Assembly (NCBI GenBank): GCA_002270465.1
Contig: NQOF01000007.1
Span: forward strand, 248,001 to 312,000
Length of the DNA stretch: 64,000 nucleotides
Source: Blautia hominis
GTDB lineage: Bacteria > Bacillota > Clostridia > Lachnospirales > Lachnospiraceae
Direction of reading: 5' to 3'
Below are positions 16,028 to 25,803 of the stretch, piece after piece; positions within the stretch are counted from its first letter, which is position 1; the number at the start of each line of letters is the position of its first letter. The notes beneath the pieces were generated by a model, which was given only the letters and a program-made list of their open reading frames with translations, ran no database searches and was not told where the DNA came from. The position numbers were made by a program, and so were the translations under genes.

Positions 16028-18598
16028 TTAAACCGGCTTTCTGCCGCAGCACTGTTTATATTTCTTACCGCTTCCGCAGGGGCAGGGATCATTTGGATAT
16101 ACCTTTTTCTCTGCTCGCTGCACCGGTTTTTTAGGACCTGTTTCGTCCTTGTTGGTGCCTGTCACCTGGGCAACCTGCTCTCTCTCCACCTTCTGCTCGA
16201 TCCTTACGTGGTACAGCAGACGCAGGGTGGTCTCCTGGATAGCGGAGATCATGGTGTCAAACATTTCATATGCCTGCATCTTATACTCTACCTTTGGATC
16301 ACGCTGGCCATATGCCTGCAGACCGATACCTTGGCGGAGCTGGTCCATATCGTCAATGTGGTCCATCCACTTCTGGTCAATGACCTTTAGAAGGATGACA
16401 CGCTCCAGTTCACGAAGCTGCTCCGGTTCCGGAAACTCTGCCTCTTTTTCCTCGTAGAGCTTGACTGCCTCTTCTTTGAGATTCTGTTTTAACTGGTTCT
16501 TCTTCAGACCTTTTACTTTTTCCTTTGTGATCGGCTGCAGCGGAATAGTGGGAAGAAGGACACTGTCCAGTTCTCCCAGATCCCATTCTTCAGAATCCAG
16601 GTCATCAGAGATGCACATGTCAACCGCATGTTCCACGGTATCGGTGATCATCTTGTAGATAGATTCCCGCATGTTCTCTCCGTCCAGAACCCGGCGTCTT
16701 TCTTTATAAATGATCTCGCGCTGCTCGTTGTTTACCTGGTCATACTCCAGCAGGTTCTTACGGATGCCGTAGTTGTTGCCCTCGATCTTCTTCTGTGCTT
16801 TCTCAATGGCACTGGAGAGCATTTTATGCTCGATCTGCTCGTTTTCCGCAACGCCCAGGGATTTGAACACGGACATCAGCTTCTCGGAACCGAACAAACG
16901 CATCAGATCATCTTCCAAGGAAATATAAAAACGTGATTCACCCGGGTCTCCCTGACGTCCGGAACGGCCTCGCAGCTGGTTATCAATTCGCCTTGACTCA
17001 TGACGTTCCGTACCGATGATCTTCAGACCGCCTGCCTGTCTGGACACATCGTCCAGCTTAATATCCGTACCACGGCCGGCCATGTTGGTGGCAATGGTAA
17101 CTGTTCCTGCCTCACCGGCATGGGCCACGATCTCAGCCTCCATCTCATGGAATTTGGCGTTCAATACCTGGTGCTGGATGCCCTCACGTTTCAGCATACG
17201 GCTTAACAGCTCGGAGGTCTCAATGGTAATGGTACCAACCAGTACCGGCTGTTTTTTGGCATGTGCTTCTTTGATGGCCTCAACCACCGCACTGAATTTT
17301 TCTTTCTTTGTCATATAAACAGCATCGTCACTGTCGATACGCGCCACCGGCTTGTTGGTGGGGATCTCAATAACATCCATGCCGTAAATGTCACGGAACT
17401 CTTTCTCCTCTGTGAGCGCAGTACCGGTCATACCTGACTTCTTGTCATATTTGTTGAAGAAGTTCTGGAAGGTGATGGTGGCAAGGGTCTTGCTCTCTCG
17501 TCTCACCTTTACATGCTCTTTTGCCTCGATCGCCTGGTGAAGACCGTCTGAGTAACGGCGTCCCGGCATGATACGTCCCGTGAACTCATCCACGATCAGG
17601 ACTTCGTCGTCTTTTACCACATAATCCTGGTCACGGAACATGAGGTTGTGGGCACGCAGCGCAAGAATGATATTATGCTGGATCTCCAGATTCTCCGGAT
17701 CTGCCAGGTTTTCAATGCTGAAGAATTTCTCTACTTTATGGACACCCTGCTCAGTCAGGTTGACGATCTTGTCCTTCTCATTGACAATGAAATCTCCGGT
17801 CTCGATGATCTCCTCACCCATGATGGCTGTCATCTTTGTCATTTCCCCGCTGGCCTCACCGCGTTCCAGCTGTTTTGCCAGTATATCGCAGACTTCGTAG
17901 AGACGGGTAGACTTTCCGCTCTGTCCGGAAATAATAAGAGGTGTTCTTGCCTCATCGACCAGTACAGAGTCCACCTCATCAATGATGGCATAATGCAGAT
18001 CTCTCTGTACAAGCTGCTCTTTGTAGATCACCATGTTGTCACGCAGGTAGTCAAATCCCAGCTCGTTGTTGGTCACATAAGTGATATCACATGCGTACTG
18101 CGCACGTCTCTCGTCATTTTTCATGGAATTCAGGACCACACCCACGGTCAGTCCCAGAAATTCATGAACCTTGCCCATCCACTCCGCATCACGGTGTGCC
18201 AGGTAATCGTTGACGGTTACAATGTGTACGCCTTGTCCTTCCAGCGCATTTAAATATGCAGGGAGTGTGGAAACAAGGGTTTTACCTTCACCTGTCTTCA
18301 TCTCGGCAATACGGCCCTGATGAAGGATAATACCGCCGATGAGCTGCACCCTGTAGTGCTCCATATTCAGCACACGCTTGGCAGCCTCTCTCACCGTAGC
18401 AAACGCTTCCGGCAGCAGGTCATCCAGTGTCTCTCCTTCTTCCAGACGTTTTTTATATTCCCTGGTCTTACCGCGCAGCTCGTCGTCACTTAACGCCTGC
18501 ATGGTGGGGCGCAGAGCTTCGATTTTGTCCACAGTGGCAGTGATACGCTTTAATTCCCTCTCACTGTGGGTTCCAAACATTTTTTGAACTAAACTCAT
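16028..18598 (-). CDS. secA: Preprotein translocase ATPase SecA
   Basis: An 856-residue motor ATPase that drives secretion through SecYEG. The N-terminus [19 protein letters not shown] is standard; Walker A is [13 protein letters not shown]-type Walker B is [20 protein letters not shown], and there are [12 protein letters not shown] and [11 protein letters not shown] for the second RecA domain. The C-terminus ends in the zinc-binding SEC-C motif [14 protein letters not shown]. Length is typical of Firmicutes SecA. It is not followed closely by prfB as in Bacillus; a small ORF lies between. Confidence 0.98.
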   Translation of the reverse strand: MSLVQKMFGTHSERELKRITATVDKIEALRPTMQALSDDELRGKTREYKKRLEEGETLDDLLPEAFATVREAAKRVLNMEHYRVQLIGGIILHQGRIAEMKTGEGKTLVSTLPAYLNALEGQGVHIVTVNDYLAHRDAEWMGKVHEFLGLTVGVVLNSMKNDERRAQYACDITYVTNNELGFDYLRDNMVIYKEQLVQRDLHYAIIDEVDSVLVDEARTPLIISGQSGKSTRLYEVCDILAKQLERGEASGEMTKMTAIMGEEIIETGDFIVNEKDKIVNLTEQGVHKVEKFFSIENLADPENLEIQHNIILALRAHNLMFRDQDYVVKDDEVLIVDEFTGRIMPGRRYSDGLHQAIEAKEHVKVRRESKTLATITFQNFFNKYDKKSGMTGTALTEEKEFRDIYGMDVIEIPTNKPVARIDSDDAVYMTKKEKFSAVVEAIKEAHAKKQPVLVGTITIETSELLSRMLKREGIQHQVLNAKFHEMEAEIVAHAGEAGTVTIATNMAGRGTDIKLDDVSRQAGGLKIIGTERHESRRIDNQLRGRSGRQGDPGESRFYISLEDDLMRLFGSEKLMSVFKSLGVAENEQIEHKMLSSAIEKAQKKIEGNNYGIRKNLLEYDQVNNEQREIIYKERRRVLDGENMRESIYKMITDTVEHAVDMCISDDLDSEEWDLGELDSVLLPTIPLQPITKEKVKGLKKNQLKQNLKEEAVKLYEEKEAEFPEPEQLRELERVILLKVIDQKWMDHIDDMDQLRQGIGLQAYGQRDPKVEYKMQAYEMFDTMISAIQETTLRLLYHVRIEQKVEREQVAQVTGTNKDETGPKKPVQRAEKKVYPNDPCPCGSGKKYKQCCGRKPV

Positions 18599-18741
18599 GT
18601 TTTATGCTCCTAATTTTCCAATTTTCAGACTGCTGTAGGGTTTCCGTACAAATAGGAAAACCTATTTTCGTGGATATTATTCCACATTACTTTACATTGT
18701 AACACTTTCTTTCTTTGAAAACAACAAAAAAAAGCGCAGGC

Positions 18742-19755
18742 TCAGCGGCCAGACTCCATATTACAGCCGACCTGCTTCTCTTTCAGGACTGCCGTGATCC
18801 GTTCCTCTAAATATATCAAACTGCCATTATCAATCAAATAATGAAAAGGTATTACTTTCCCGCCCTTTGCAATATACTGTTCCAGCAAACCATCTGCCAC
18901 CCGTTGTTCCAACAGAATGGAATCGGGATTAATGACAATTGCATCATACTGTCTCAGCAGCATACTATCTGCCTCTACGGATAGGGTGTTCTCAAAATGA
19001 GTGCTGACAGATTTCAGTTTTGGCAGGAAATATGCCAGCTGATCCGTAATTATCTGAGCGAACTTATTCGTCCTGCAGAAAATCCCAACCGATGAGGACG
19101 GATCTAGTCTGGAAATATTCACGATGGTATCTCTGCTGGGTGCCACGGCCACTTTTACCAAAATCTCTTTCTGTTCTTTGATATGCTCCGCTACCTGTTC
19201 GTAATGTGTTGTTGTTGTAAGGATCAAATCATAGCTGGATAATAAAGCCTGTGGATTGTCATCCAGCAGTATTGTCTCCACTAAAAATGCGGATATACTG
19301 ATATCCGGTATGTATAACAGCTGTTTCTTGAAAATTTCCAGAGACTCTGCATTGCAATCGATCACCGCCACACGCAGCCCTTCTTTCCCTCCCTCTCTTT
19401 TTGCAAGGCTGATCTTCATCAGATTCAGAATTTCCGGTACGGAAAAATTCCAGTCTTCTAATGTATCGAGAAGATTGTCCAGCAGTTCAATAGCAGCCAG
19501 GCGCTTCTCATTTCCCGTCATTATTTCATTGTTATGTATATACGAACCACTTCCCTGTATCACTTCAATTACCCCGTTGTCAGCAAGCTCCTTATATGCT
19601 TTTTTTACGGTTCCCCGGGAAATCCCCAAACGTTCAGCCAGTTCTCTTTCCGTTGGCAGTTTATCTTCCGGATTTAATCTGCCTTGTTTAATATCATCCA
19701 GGATTTCATCCACCAACTGTTTATAAATGGGTTTATTTTTATCTTTATCAATCAT
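18742..19755 (-). CDS. GntR-family transcriptional regulator with a sugar-binding-like C-terminal domain
   Basis: A 337-residue regulator starting at 19755 (MIDKDKNKPIYKQLVDEI) after a GAGGAG site. The N-terminal 70 residues are a GntR winged helix (LPTERELAERLGISRGTVKK, then IEVIQGSGSYI). The rest is long for a GntR protein and has Rossmann-like strands (RVAVIDCNAESLEIF, YDAIVINPDSILLE), as in response-receiver-like or LacI-like effector domains. It diverges from the GH42 gene, and the spacer holds repeated TATACCAAT-type half-sites. It most likely represses the GH42 and binding-protein genes until a galactoside is present. Confidence 0.85.
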   Translation of the reverse strand: MIDKDKNKPIYKQLVDEILDDIKQGRLNPEDKLPTERELAERLGISRGTVKKAYKELADNGVIEVIQGSGSYIHNNEIMTGNEKRLAAIELLDNLLDTLEDWNFSVPEILNLMKISLAKREGGKEGLRVAVIDCNAESLEIFKKQLLYIPDISISAFLVETILLDDNPQALLSSYDLILTTTTHYEQVAEHIKEQKEILVKVAVAPSRDTIVNISRLDPSSSVGIFCRTNKFAQIITDQLAYFLPKLKSVSTHFENTLSVEADSMLLRQYDAIVINPDSILLEQRVADGLLEQYIAKGGKVIPFHYLIDNGSLIYLEERITAVLKEKQVGCNMESGR

Positions 19756-19791
19756 TTCTGGTCTCCTCAATTCCGATACTTCTTTATATCC

Positions 19792-19984
19792 GGTACATGA
19801 TCATTTATTAAGTATTATACCAATAATGTACCACACTAAGCAACCGAACATTATGTTTTGACCACTATATGTTACTTTTTCACAATTCTTCCCCCTAAGT
19901 ATTGGTATATATTTTCGGAATAAATGGTTGCTTTTTCGCCTTATAGGTATTATTATTTTAGTATACCAATTTATAAATGGTACA
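19792..19984. promoter_or_regulatory. Divergent GntR/GH42 control region with repeated operator half-sites
   Basis: The GH42 promoter is TTGCTT (19928-19933), 17 bp, TATTAT (19951-19956). Half-sites TATACCAAT or its complement ATTGGTATA lie at 19816, 19900 and 19962. The last pairs with ATGGTACA (to 19984) in an inverted repeat just downstream of the -10, ideal for repression. GGTACAT (19792-19798) and ATGTACC (19826-19832) form another inverted repeat near the gntR side. Confidence 0.6.
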
Positions 19985-20024
19985 TTATAGGACCATTTAA
20001 AATCTAAAGGAGGACTAGAAAATT

Positions 20025-22031
20025 ATGTGGTATGGAGGAGATTATAACCCGGAACAATGGAACCCTGAGACAATTGATGAAGATATCCGTCTGATGAAAC
20101 AAATGCATGTCAATTGTGCAACGGTAGGCGTTTTTGCATGGCCGAAACTGGAGCCTGAAGATGGTGTATTTCAATTTGAATGGATGGACCAGGTTCTCGA
20201 CCGCTTATATCAAGAACATATTGACGTTATACTTGCAACCCCTACTACAGCAATGCCGTACTGGTTAGAGCATAAGTATCCTGATATTATGCATGTTGAC
20301 ATCGAGGGCCGCAGAGTGCAGGGGGGCTCACGGGAGAAGATCTGCCCGAATAGTCGTGTGTATCGTAAATACTCTGCAAGAATTGCCGGTGAACTCGCAA
20401 AACGTTACGGGCATCATCCTGCCGTAAAGCTCTGGCACATTAATAATGAATACCATTTTTACTGCTACTGTCCTGCCTGCGCAGAGGAATTCCGAAACTG
20501 GCTCCAAAAGAAATACAAGGACATTGATGCGGTAAACACTGCATGGAACACTGCTTTCTGGGGACATACATACACCAGCTTTTCCCAAATACTTCCCCCA
20601 AGTTATCTTACGGATATTAAAAGAAACCAGCTTGCAGGACGGGATGTAGCCTGTTTTCAAGGACAGTATATTGACTACATGCGCTTTATGAGCAGCAGTG
20701 TCCGTTCCTGCATTGAAAATGAGAAGAGGGAAATCAGAAAATATTCCAGCCTTCCCGTTACCAATAATTTCTCTGATTTGGTAAAGACTTATGATTACTG
20801 GGAAATCTCAAAAGCAATTGATGTGATTTCCTGGGACAATTATCCCACCTTTCATACACCAATGTATAAACCTGCCTTTATCCACGATCTGATGCGCTCC
20901 ATGAAATCTCAGCCCTTCCTCATGATGGAACAGAATCCCGGAAATATCTCATGGGAAGATTACGGTCCTATAAAACGTCCCGGTGAGGTGGCAGATATCT
21001 GCTGGCAGAGTACCGCCCACGGTGCAGACAGCAATCTATTTTTCCAATGGAGGCAGTCCAGAGGCGGAGTGGAGAAATTTCATGGGGCTATGATTCCCCA
21101 CAGCGGAAGGCTCGATACCCGGATGGGTAATGAACTGATTCAGCTGGGAGAGCAGTTTGAACGGTTGGGAAGTACTGTGGAAGGTGCCATGCCGGATGCC
21201 AGAGCCGCAATTTTATTTGACTGGGAGAATTGGTGGGCATTGGAAGGCTCTGCCATTCACAACTGCCATCTGAAATATTACGATCAAATTTTAAAATACT
21301 ACCGTGCATTCTATGAAATGGGTATACCTGTGGACGTTGTCTGTGAATCCACCTGCATGGATAAACAGTACGACCTGATCGCAGCACCTTGCTTTTACAT
21401 GTGCTCTCACGAGTTCTCAGAAAAAGTAAAAGACTATGTAAATGCCGGCGGTACATTCCTTACTACCTTCCTGAGCGGAATCACGGACAGAACCGATAAT
21501 GTAATATTGGGAGGCTATCCCGGCGCCTTTCGTGATGTTCTCGGCCTTTGGGTGGAAGAGATAGACGGCATGTATCCGGACATGAGAAACAGTATTGTTC
21601 TAAAGGACGGGTCTCAATACGATTGTGGCGAAGTCTGTGACCTGATCCGGTTGGAGACAGCCAAGGCCATTGGTCTATATGGAAAAGATTTTTACCGGAA
21701 TACTCCATGTGTGACTGTCAATACTTACGGAGACGGACACGCCTATTATATCGGCACAAGCCCGGAGCATGGATTTATCAAAAAACTACTGTCAGATATC
21801 TGCCGCGACCTGCAGCTTACTCAATATGATCTGCCTGAAAATGTGGAAATTGCATTTCGTATCAAAAGCGGAAAAAACTATACATTCCTAATGAATCATA
21901 ATAATGAATCGGTAAATATAAATTTGGACCATTCATATCATGACATCATAAGCGGAGCAAGAATGTACGGCCTTATTTCCATGCAGCCCCGCCAGTGCAT
22001 GATTCTGGAGAATCTCATACCGGCTGACTAA
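20025..22031 (+). CDS. Beta-galactosidase, glycoside hydrolase family 42
   Basis: A 668-residue GH42 enzyme without a signal peptide, so cytoplasmic. The N-terminal barrel starts MWYGGDYNPEQWNPET, and the acid/base Glu is in WHINNEYHFYC. The zinc-type Cys cluster is YCYCPACAEEF, the nucleophile Glu is in MMEQNPG, and WRQSRGG precedes the trimerisation domain. Start codon choice is clear: AAAGGAGG 10 bp upstream and nothing longer. It releases galactose from transported galacto-oligosaccharides. The next gene is a sugar-binding lipoprotein 43 bp downstream. Confidence 0.95.
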   Translation: MWYGGDYNPEQWNPETIDEDIRLMKQMHVNCATVGVFAWPKLEPEDGVFQFEWMDQVLDRLYQEHIDVILATPTTAMPYWLEHKYPDIMHVDIEGRRVQGGSREKICPNSRVYRKYSARIAGELAKRYGHHPAVKLWHINNEYHFYCYCPACAEEFRNWLQKKYKDIDAVNTAWNTAFWGHTYTSFSQILPPSYLTDIKRNQLAGRDVACFQGQYIDYMRFMSSSVRSCIENEKREIRKYSSLPVTNNFSDLVKTYDYWEISKAIDVISWDNYPTFHTPMYKPAFIHDLMRSMKSQPFLMMEQNPGNISWEDYGPIKRPGEVADICWQSTAHGADSNLFFQWRQSRGGVEKFHGAMIPHSGRLDTRMGNELIQLGEQFERLGSTVEGAMPDARAAILFDWENWWALEGSAIHNCHLKYYDQILKYYRAFYEMGIPVDVVCESTCMDKQYDLIAAPCFYMCSHEFSEKVKDYVNAGGTFLTTFLSGITDRTDNVILGGYPGAFRDVLGLWVEEIDGMYPDMRNSIVLKDGSQYDCGEVCDLIRLETAKAIGLYGKDFYRNTPCVTVNTYGDGHAYYIGTSPEHGFIKKLLSDICRDLQLTQYDLPENVEIAFRIKSGKNYTFLMNHNNESVNINLDHSYHDIISGARMYGLISMQPRQCMILENLIPAD

Positions 22032-22074
22032 CGGAAAACTACCATTTATTGTTAAGAAGGAGGGTTTTAACACT

Positions 22075-23406
22075 ATGAAAAGAAAAATGATCGCAGTTAT
22101 TCTCACTTGTCTTATGGTTTTTTCGGCATCTTCCTGCGGTAAGAAACCTGATAATCCATCCGCCGAGGAAAAGGACACACCAAAAAACAAAACCTCAGAT
22201 ACCACCGACAGCACATTAACGGTCTGGACATGGGATCCCAATTTTAATATCTATGCAATCAAGAAAGCAGCTGAACTTTACGCGGCAGACGGACATGAAG
22301 GATTCCATGTAGAGATTACAGAGATTGAATCCCAGGATATTGAGACAAAACTCACCACTATTGCAAATGCCGGAGAACTGGATGCATTGCCGGATATTTT
22401 TTTGATCCAGGATGCCTCTTTTCAGAAATTCGCACAGAATTATCCTGACATTTTTACTGACCTGACAGACTCCGGCATTGACTTTTCCCAGTTTTCCGCA
22501 GCCAAAACTTCATACTCTGTTGTAAACGGAAAAAATATGGGAATCCCCTTTGACAGCGGTACAGCCGTCAATTGTGTGCGCACCGACTATTTGGAACAGG
22601 CCGGATTTACAGTGGAAGATTTTACGGATATTACATGGTCGGATTACATGGAAAAAGCAAAAATAGTGAAAGAAAAAACAGGACAGCCCATGCTCACAGC
22701 CAAATCTGCAACCCCCGATATCATTATGATGATGCTGCAGTCCTGCGGTGCCTCACTATTTAATGATGATGGGAGTCCAAATCTGGAGCAGAATGATGTA
22801 CTGAAAGAATGTATGTCAATCTATATTCAAATGGTAAAAGACAAGACATTAGAAGAAATGCCCGGCTGGGACCAGTATATTGCCTCGATCAATAACGGCA
22901 CCGTCGCCAGTGCCATGAATGGCTGCTGGATCATAGCATCTGTGGCTGCAAAAGAAGACCAAAAAGGAAATTGGGCAGTCACCAATCTCCCACGTCTGGA
23001 CAACGCCCCAAATGCAACAAATTATTCCAGCAACGGCGGCTCCACATGGGCAGTCACATCCCAGTGTAAAGATAAAGAGCTTGCCCAGGATTTCTTTAAA
23101 TCTACGTTTGCGGGAAGCCCGGAACTATATGATGATATTCTTTCCAAAGGTGCCCTATCCACATGGCTGCCCGCTGGAGATTCCACGCTTTATGAACAAC
23201 CCGTTGACTTCTTTGGCAAAGATGCCATTTATAAAAAAATAGTAGACTATTCATCCAAGATTCCATCCAGTGTAACCAGCCCATACTACTATGATGCCAG
23301 AGATGCCATGTGCACTGCCCTGTCCAATGTAATACAGAAAGGTGCCTCATTGGAAGAAGAATTAAAAACTGCCCAGGAAACTGCCGAATTCAACATCTCA
23401 AAATAA
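22075..23406 (+). CDS. Orphan ABC sugar-binding lipoprotein (family 1 solute-binding protein)
   Basis: A 443-residue lipoprotein with signal MKRKMIAVILTCLMVFSASSC, cleaved before the Cys at residue 21. A charged linker precedes TLTVWTWDPNFNIYAIKKAA, the start of a family 1 binding protein; later segments include DIFLIQDASFQKFAQ, GIPFDSGTAVNCVRTDYLEQ and the MNGCWIIASVA ligand-site region. It is co-directional with GH42 and ends at a strong terminator. No permease genes are adjacent, so it must use permeases encoded elsewhere. Confidence 0.92.
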   Translation: MKRKMIAVILTCLMVFSASSCGKKPDNPSAEEKDTPKNKTSDTTDSTLTVWTWDPNFNIYAIKKAAELYAADGHEGFHVEITEIESQDIETKLTTIANAGELDALPDIFLIQDASFQKFAQNYPDIFTDLTDSGIDFSQFSAAKTSYSVVNGKNMGIPFDSGTAVNCVRTDYLEQAGFTVEDFTDITWSDYMEKAKIVKEKTGQPMLTAKSATPDIIMMMLQSCGASLFNDDGSPNLEQNDVLKECMSIYIQMVKDKTLEEMPGWDQYIASINNGTVASAMNGCWIIASVAAKEDQKGNWAVTNLPRLDNAPNATNYSSNGGSTWAVTSQCKDKELAQDFFKSTFAGSPELYDDILSKGALSTWLPAGDSTLYEQPVDFFGKDAIYKKIVDYSSKIPSSVTSPYYYDARDAMCTALSNVIQKGASLEEELKTAQETAEFNISK

Positions 23407-23414
23407 TAATATCT

Positions 23415-23449
23415 AAAAAAAGGCTCCGGATCGCTCCGCAGCCTTTTTT
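23415..23449 (+). terminator. Terminator after GH42-binding-protein operon
   Basis: AAAAAAGGCT and AGCCTTTTTT enclose a CGGA/TCCG inner stem directly after the stop. T runs on both strands make it bidirectional, serving hpf as well. Confidence 0.9.
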
Positions 23450-23497
23450 ATCCATGGTAATTGAAAGTTCGTGAAACTTATTTTCTTTGGTCGCCAG

Positions 23498-24037
23498 TTA
23501 TTCATTAAAATCCGGCTCGATCAGCCCGTAAGTATTACCCTTTCTCTTATAAACAACATTCACTTCTTCCGTCTCAGCATTCAGGAAAACGAAAAAGTTG
23601 TGTCCTAACAGTTCCATCTGTACACATGCATCTTCGGGATACATAGGTTTGAATCCGAATTTCTTGGTACGGATGATCTTGATCTCGTTGGTATTCTCAT
23701 CTTCAAAGTCCTTCTCCATAAATGCCTGCTGGAAGGTCCCTGCGTTCTGTTTTTTGTCGATGATTTTTTTCCTATATTTTCGTAACTGTCTTTCGATGAT
23801 CTCTTCTACCAGGTCAATGGAGACATACATATCGTTGCTCACCTGTTCAGAGCGGATGATATTACCTTTTACCGGAATCGTCACCTCAATTTTCTGACGT
23901 TCTTTTTCTACGCTCAGTGTTACATGTATCTCGGTGTCATCTGTGAAGAATTTTTCCAGCTTTCCAAGCTTGTCCTCTACCGCACTTCTTAATCCGTCCG
24001 TAATATCGATGTTTCTTCCGCTTATAATAAACTTCAT
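23498..24037 (-). CDS. hpf: Ribosome hibernation promoting factor, long form
   Basis: A 179-residue protein that dimerises ribosomes into inactive 100S particles in stationary phase. ATG at 24037 (MKFIISGRNIDITDGLRSAV) has AAAGGGG upstream; the longer frame is not used. The N-terminal S30AE domain covers about residues 1-100 and the C-terminal dimerisation domain carries KFGFKPMYPEDACVQMELLG and HNFFVFLNAETEEVNVVYKR. It has a single strong promoter and its own terminator. Confidence 0.95.
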   Translation of the reverse strand: MKFIISGRNIDITDGLRSAVEDKLGKLEKFFTDDTEIHVTLSVEKERQKIEVTIPVKGNIIRSEQVSNDMYVSIDLVEEIIERQLRKYRKKIIDKKQNAGTFQQAFMEKDFEDENTNEIKIIRTKKFGFKPMYPEDACVQMELLGHNFFVFLNAETEEVNVVYKRKGNTYGLIEPDFNE

Positions 24038-24095
24038 GATGTCCAACCCCTTTAACGTGTATTTTACAGGTTGTTTACTCCTGTAATGTATTCTT

Positions 24096-24124
24096 ATTAT
24101 ATCAATATTCCTGCGTTTGTTCAA
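24096..24124 (-). promoter_or_regulatory. Promoter of hpf
   Basis: TTGAAC (24124-24119), 17 bp, TATAAT (24101-24096) on the minus strand: a strong sigma-A promoter about 60 bp before the hpf start. Confidence 0.8.
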
Positions 24125-24246
24125 CAGTTTTTAGAAAATTTTAACCATTATAAGTTTTTTGTATAGAGTATTGTTTCCCTACTTTGCAATACACTATATG
24201 TAGTGGCAGATACCCGGTTTCCTGGTGTATCTGCCGCATACAGAGA

Positions 24247-24675
24247 TTACGGAGTATTTGTGGTAGTGTTGTTGTTATTGTTATTGGCATTGTTGTCTGT
24301 GGCATTGTCAGCATTATTTTCCACTGCATCGCCTACATCCTCTGCTCCGTTTTTCACATCATCGCCCAGGTCTTCCACACCGTCTTTGATGTCTTCACCC
24401 AGGTCACCTACCATGCCGTCGCCTGTGCCGGCCTCTCCGCTTCCTGTACCTGTGTCATTGGCTGCGCCGTTATCTGTGGCAGGATTCTCATTGTTCCTGT
24501 CAGTGGTGTTGGCGTCATTTGTACCGTTCTTGTTGTCATCTGCCTTGTTGTCACCGGCTTTGTTGTCCTCTGTTGCTGCATTGTTGTCACCATTATCTGT
24601 GGCACCGCATCCGGCTGTCACGCACAGTACACCGGCCAGAAGGACACTTAATAAAAGTTTCTTCATCTTACGCAT
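24247..24675 (-). CDS. Low-complexity Asn/Asp-rich lipoprotein
   Basis: A 142-residue secreted lipoprotein. Signal MRKMKKLLLSVLLAGVLCVT ends in lipobox TAGC with Cys at about residue 23; AAAGGAG precedes the start. The mature part is almost entirely Asn, Asp, Gly, Ala, Thr and Glu. Near the C-terminus an imperfect repeat GEDIKDGVEDLG / DDVKNGAEDVG could form a short acidic helix, and the end is an Asn/Thr run. Function unknown; perhaps a cell-surface spacer or a cation-binding tail. Confidence 0.75.
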   Translation of the reverse strand: MRKMKKLLLSVLLAGVLCVTAGCGATDNGDNNAATEDNKAGDNKADDNKNGTNDANTTDRNNENPATDNGAANDTGTGSGEAGTGDGMVGDLGEDIKDGVEDLGDDVKNGAEDVGDAVENNADNATDNNANNNNNNTTTNTP

Positions 24676-24803
24676 GGTCGTTTCTCCTTTTCCTCTTTGT
24701 ACTTAACGATAAAAGGCTCTTTATTGGCACTTTTACTGTCACGATTAATATGTGCGTTTCCGTAAGAATTTATGTATGGGCAGATATGCCGGATAAAATG
24801 GAA

Positions 24804-24850
24804 AAACCGCCGTAAAACAACACTGCATCTGCGCAGTCTTACGGCGGTTT
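24804..24850. terminator. Bidirectional terminator after dapB
   Basis: AAACCGCCGTAA (24804-24815) pairs with TTACGGCGGTTT (24839-24850); a nested ACTGC/GCAGT hairpin fills the loop. Confidence 0.85.
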
Positions 24851-24914
24851 CAAATTAAATTTAAAATTTTTACATAACAGTATAAAGCCCCCACTGCGCA
24901 CTTTCCGTTAGTGA

Positions 24915-25673
24915 TCAGCCATTAATAACATTGCTCATATTGTACATGCCCGGGCCTTTACCCTTCAGGAATTTGGCAGCCTCCACAGCACCTTTGCCAA
25001 ATACGGCCTTCGAGTACGCGGTGTGCTTAAATTCGATCACCTCGTCCGGACCTGCGAAGATCACCTCGTGCTCTCCCACAATGCTTCCACCGCGGACAGC
25101 AGACAGGCCAATCTCCTTTGCATCACGCTTCTCACGGGTCTGGCTCCTGTCATAGACATAATGGTACTGGTTGTCCATGGCTTCATTCAGGCTGTCCGCC
25201 AGAGCCAGGGCCGTACCGCTGGGCGCATCCACCTTCTGGTTGTGGTGCTTTTCAACGATCTCCATGTCAAAGCCTGCCTGGGCCAGAACCTTAGCAGCCT
25301 CCTGCACCAGCTTCAGAAGTGTATTGATCCCCAGGGACATATTGGCAGAACGCAGCACTGCGGTGCTCTTGGATGCCTCCGCCACATGCGCAAGCTGCTC
25401 CTCGCTAAGCCCTGTTGTGCACAGAACCAGAGGCAGCTTCTTTGCCGTACAATAGGCCAATACCGAATCTGTGGCTTTTGCAGATGAAAAATCAATCATC
25501 GCATCTGCCTGCACATCACAGTCATTTATATTCGTGAACACCGGATATCCGTTGTCACGGTTGTCAACAAGATCTATGCCCGCCACAATACAAGCCTCCG
25601 GGTCATCCTTTACAAGTCCGCATATGACCTGACCCATATGACCGTTGCAGCCGCTCATAATTATTCTAATCAT
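24915..25673 (-). CDS. dapB: 4-hydroxy-tetrahydrodipicolinate reductase
   Basis: A 252-residue NAD(P)H-dependent enzyme, second step specific to lysine/diaminopimelate synthesis. ATG at 25673 (MIRIIMSGCNGHMGQVI) has AGAGGT upstream; the longer frame to 25772 is spurious. Signatures are the nucleotide loop SGCNGHMGQ, DFSSAKATDS, CTTGLSEEQL and the active-site EKHHNQKVDAPSGTAL. It follows dapA in the same operon with a 130-bp gap. Confidence 0.97.
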   Translation of the reverse strand: MIRIIMSGCNGHMGQVICGLVKDDPEACIVAGIDLVDNRDNGYPVFTNINDCDVQADAMIDFSSAKATDSVLAYCTAKKLPLVLCTTGLSEEQLAHVAEASKSTAVLRSANMSLGINTLLKLVQEAAKVLAQAGFDMEIVEKHHNQKVDAPSGTALALADSLNEAMDNQYHYVYDRSQTREKRDAKEIGLSAVRGGSIVGEHEVIFAGPDEVIEFKHTAYSKAVFGKGAVEAAKFLKGKGPGMYNMSNVING

Positions 25674-25803
25674 CTTTTGTACCTCTTTCATAGCTGTTCC
25701 GTACAGGGCTGTACATTTGCTGCACCGTCTGTACAAAAACATAAGATTTGCTATCACAAGCTCCATCGCCAAAGGCGGTTTTATGAAACGGATATGGCTT
25801 GTA

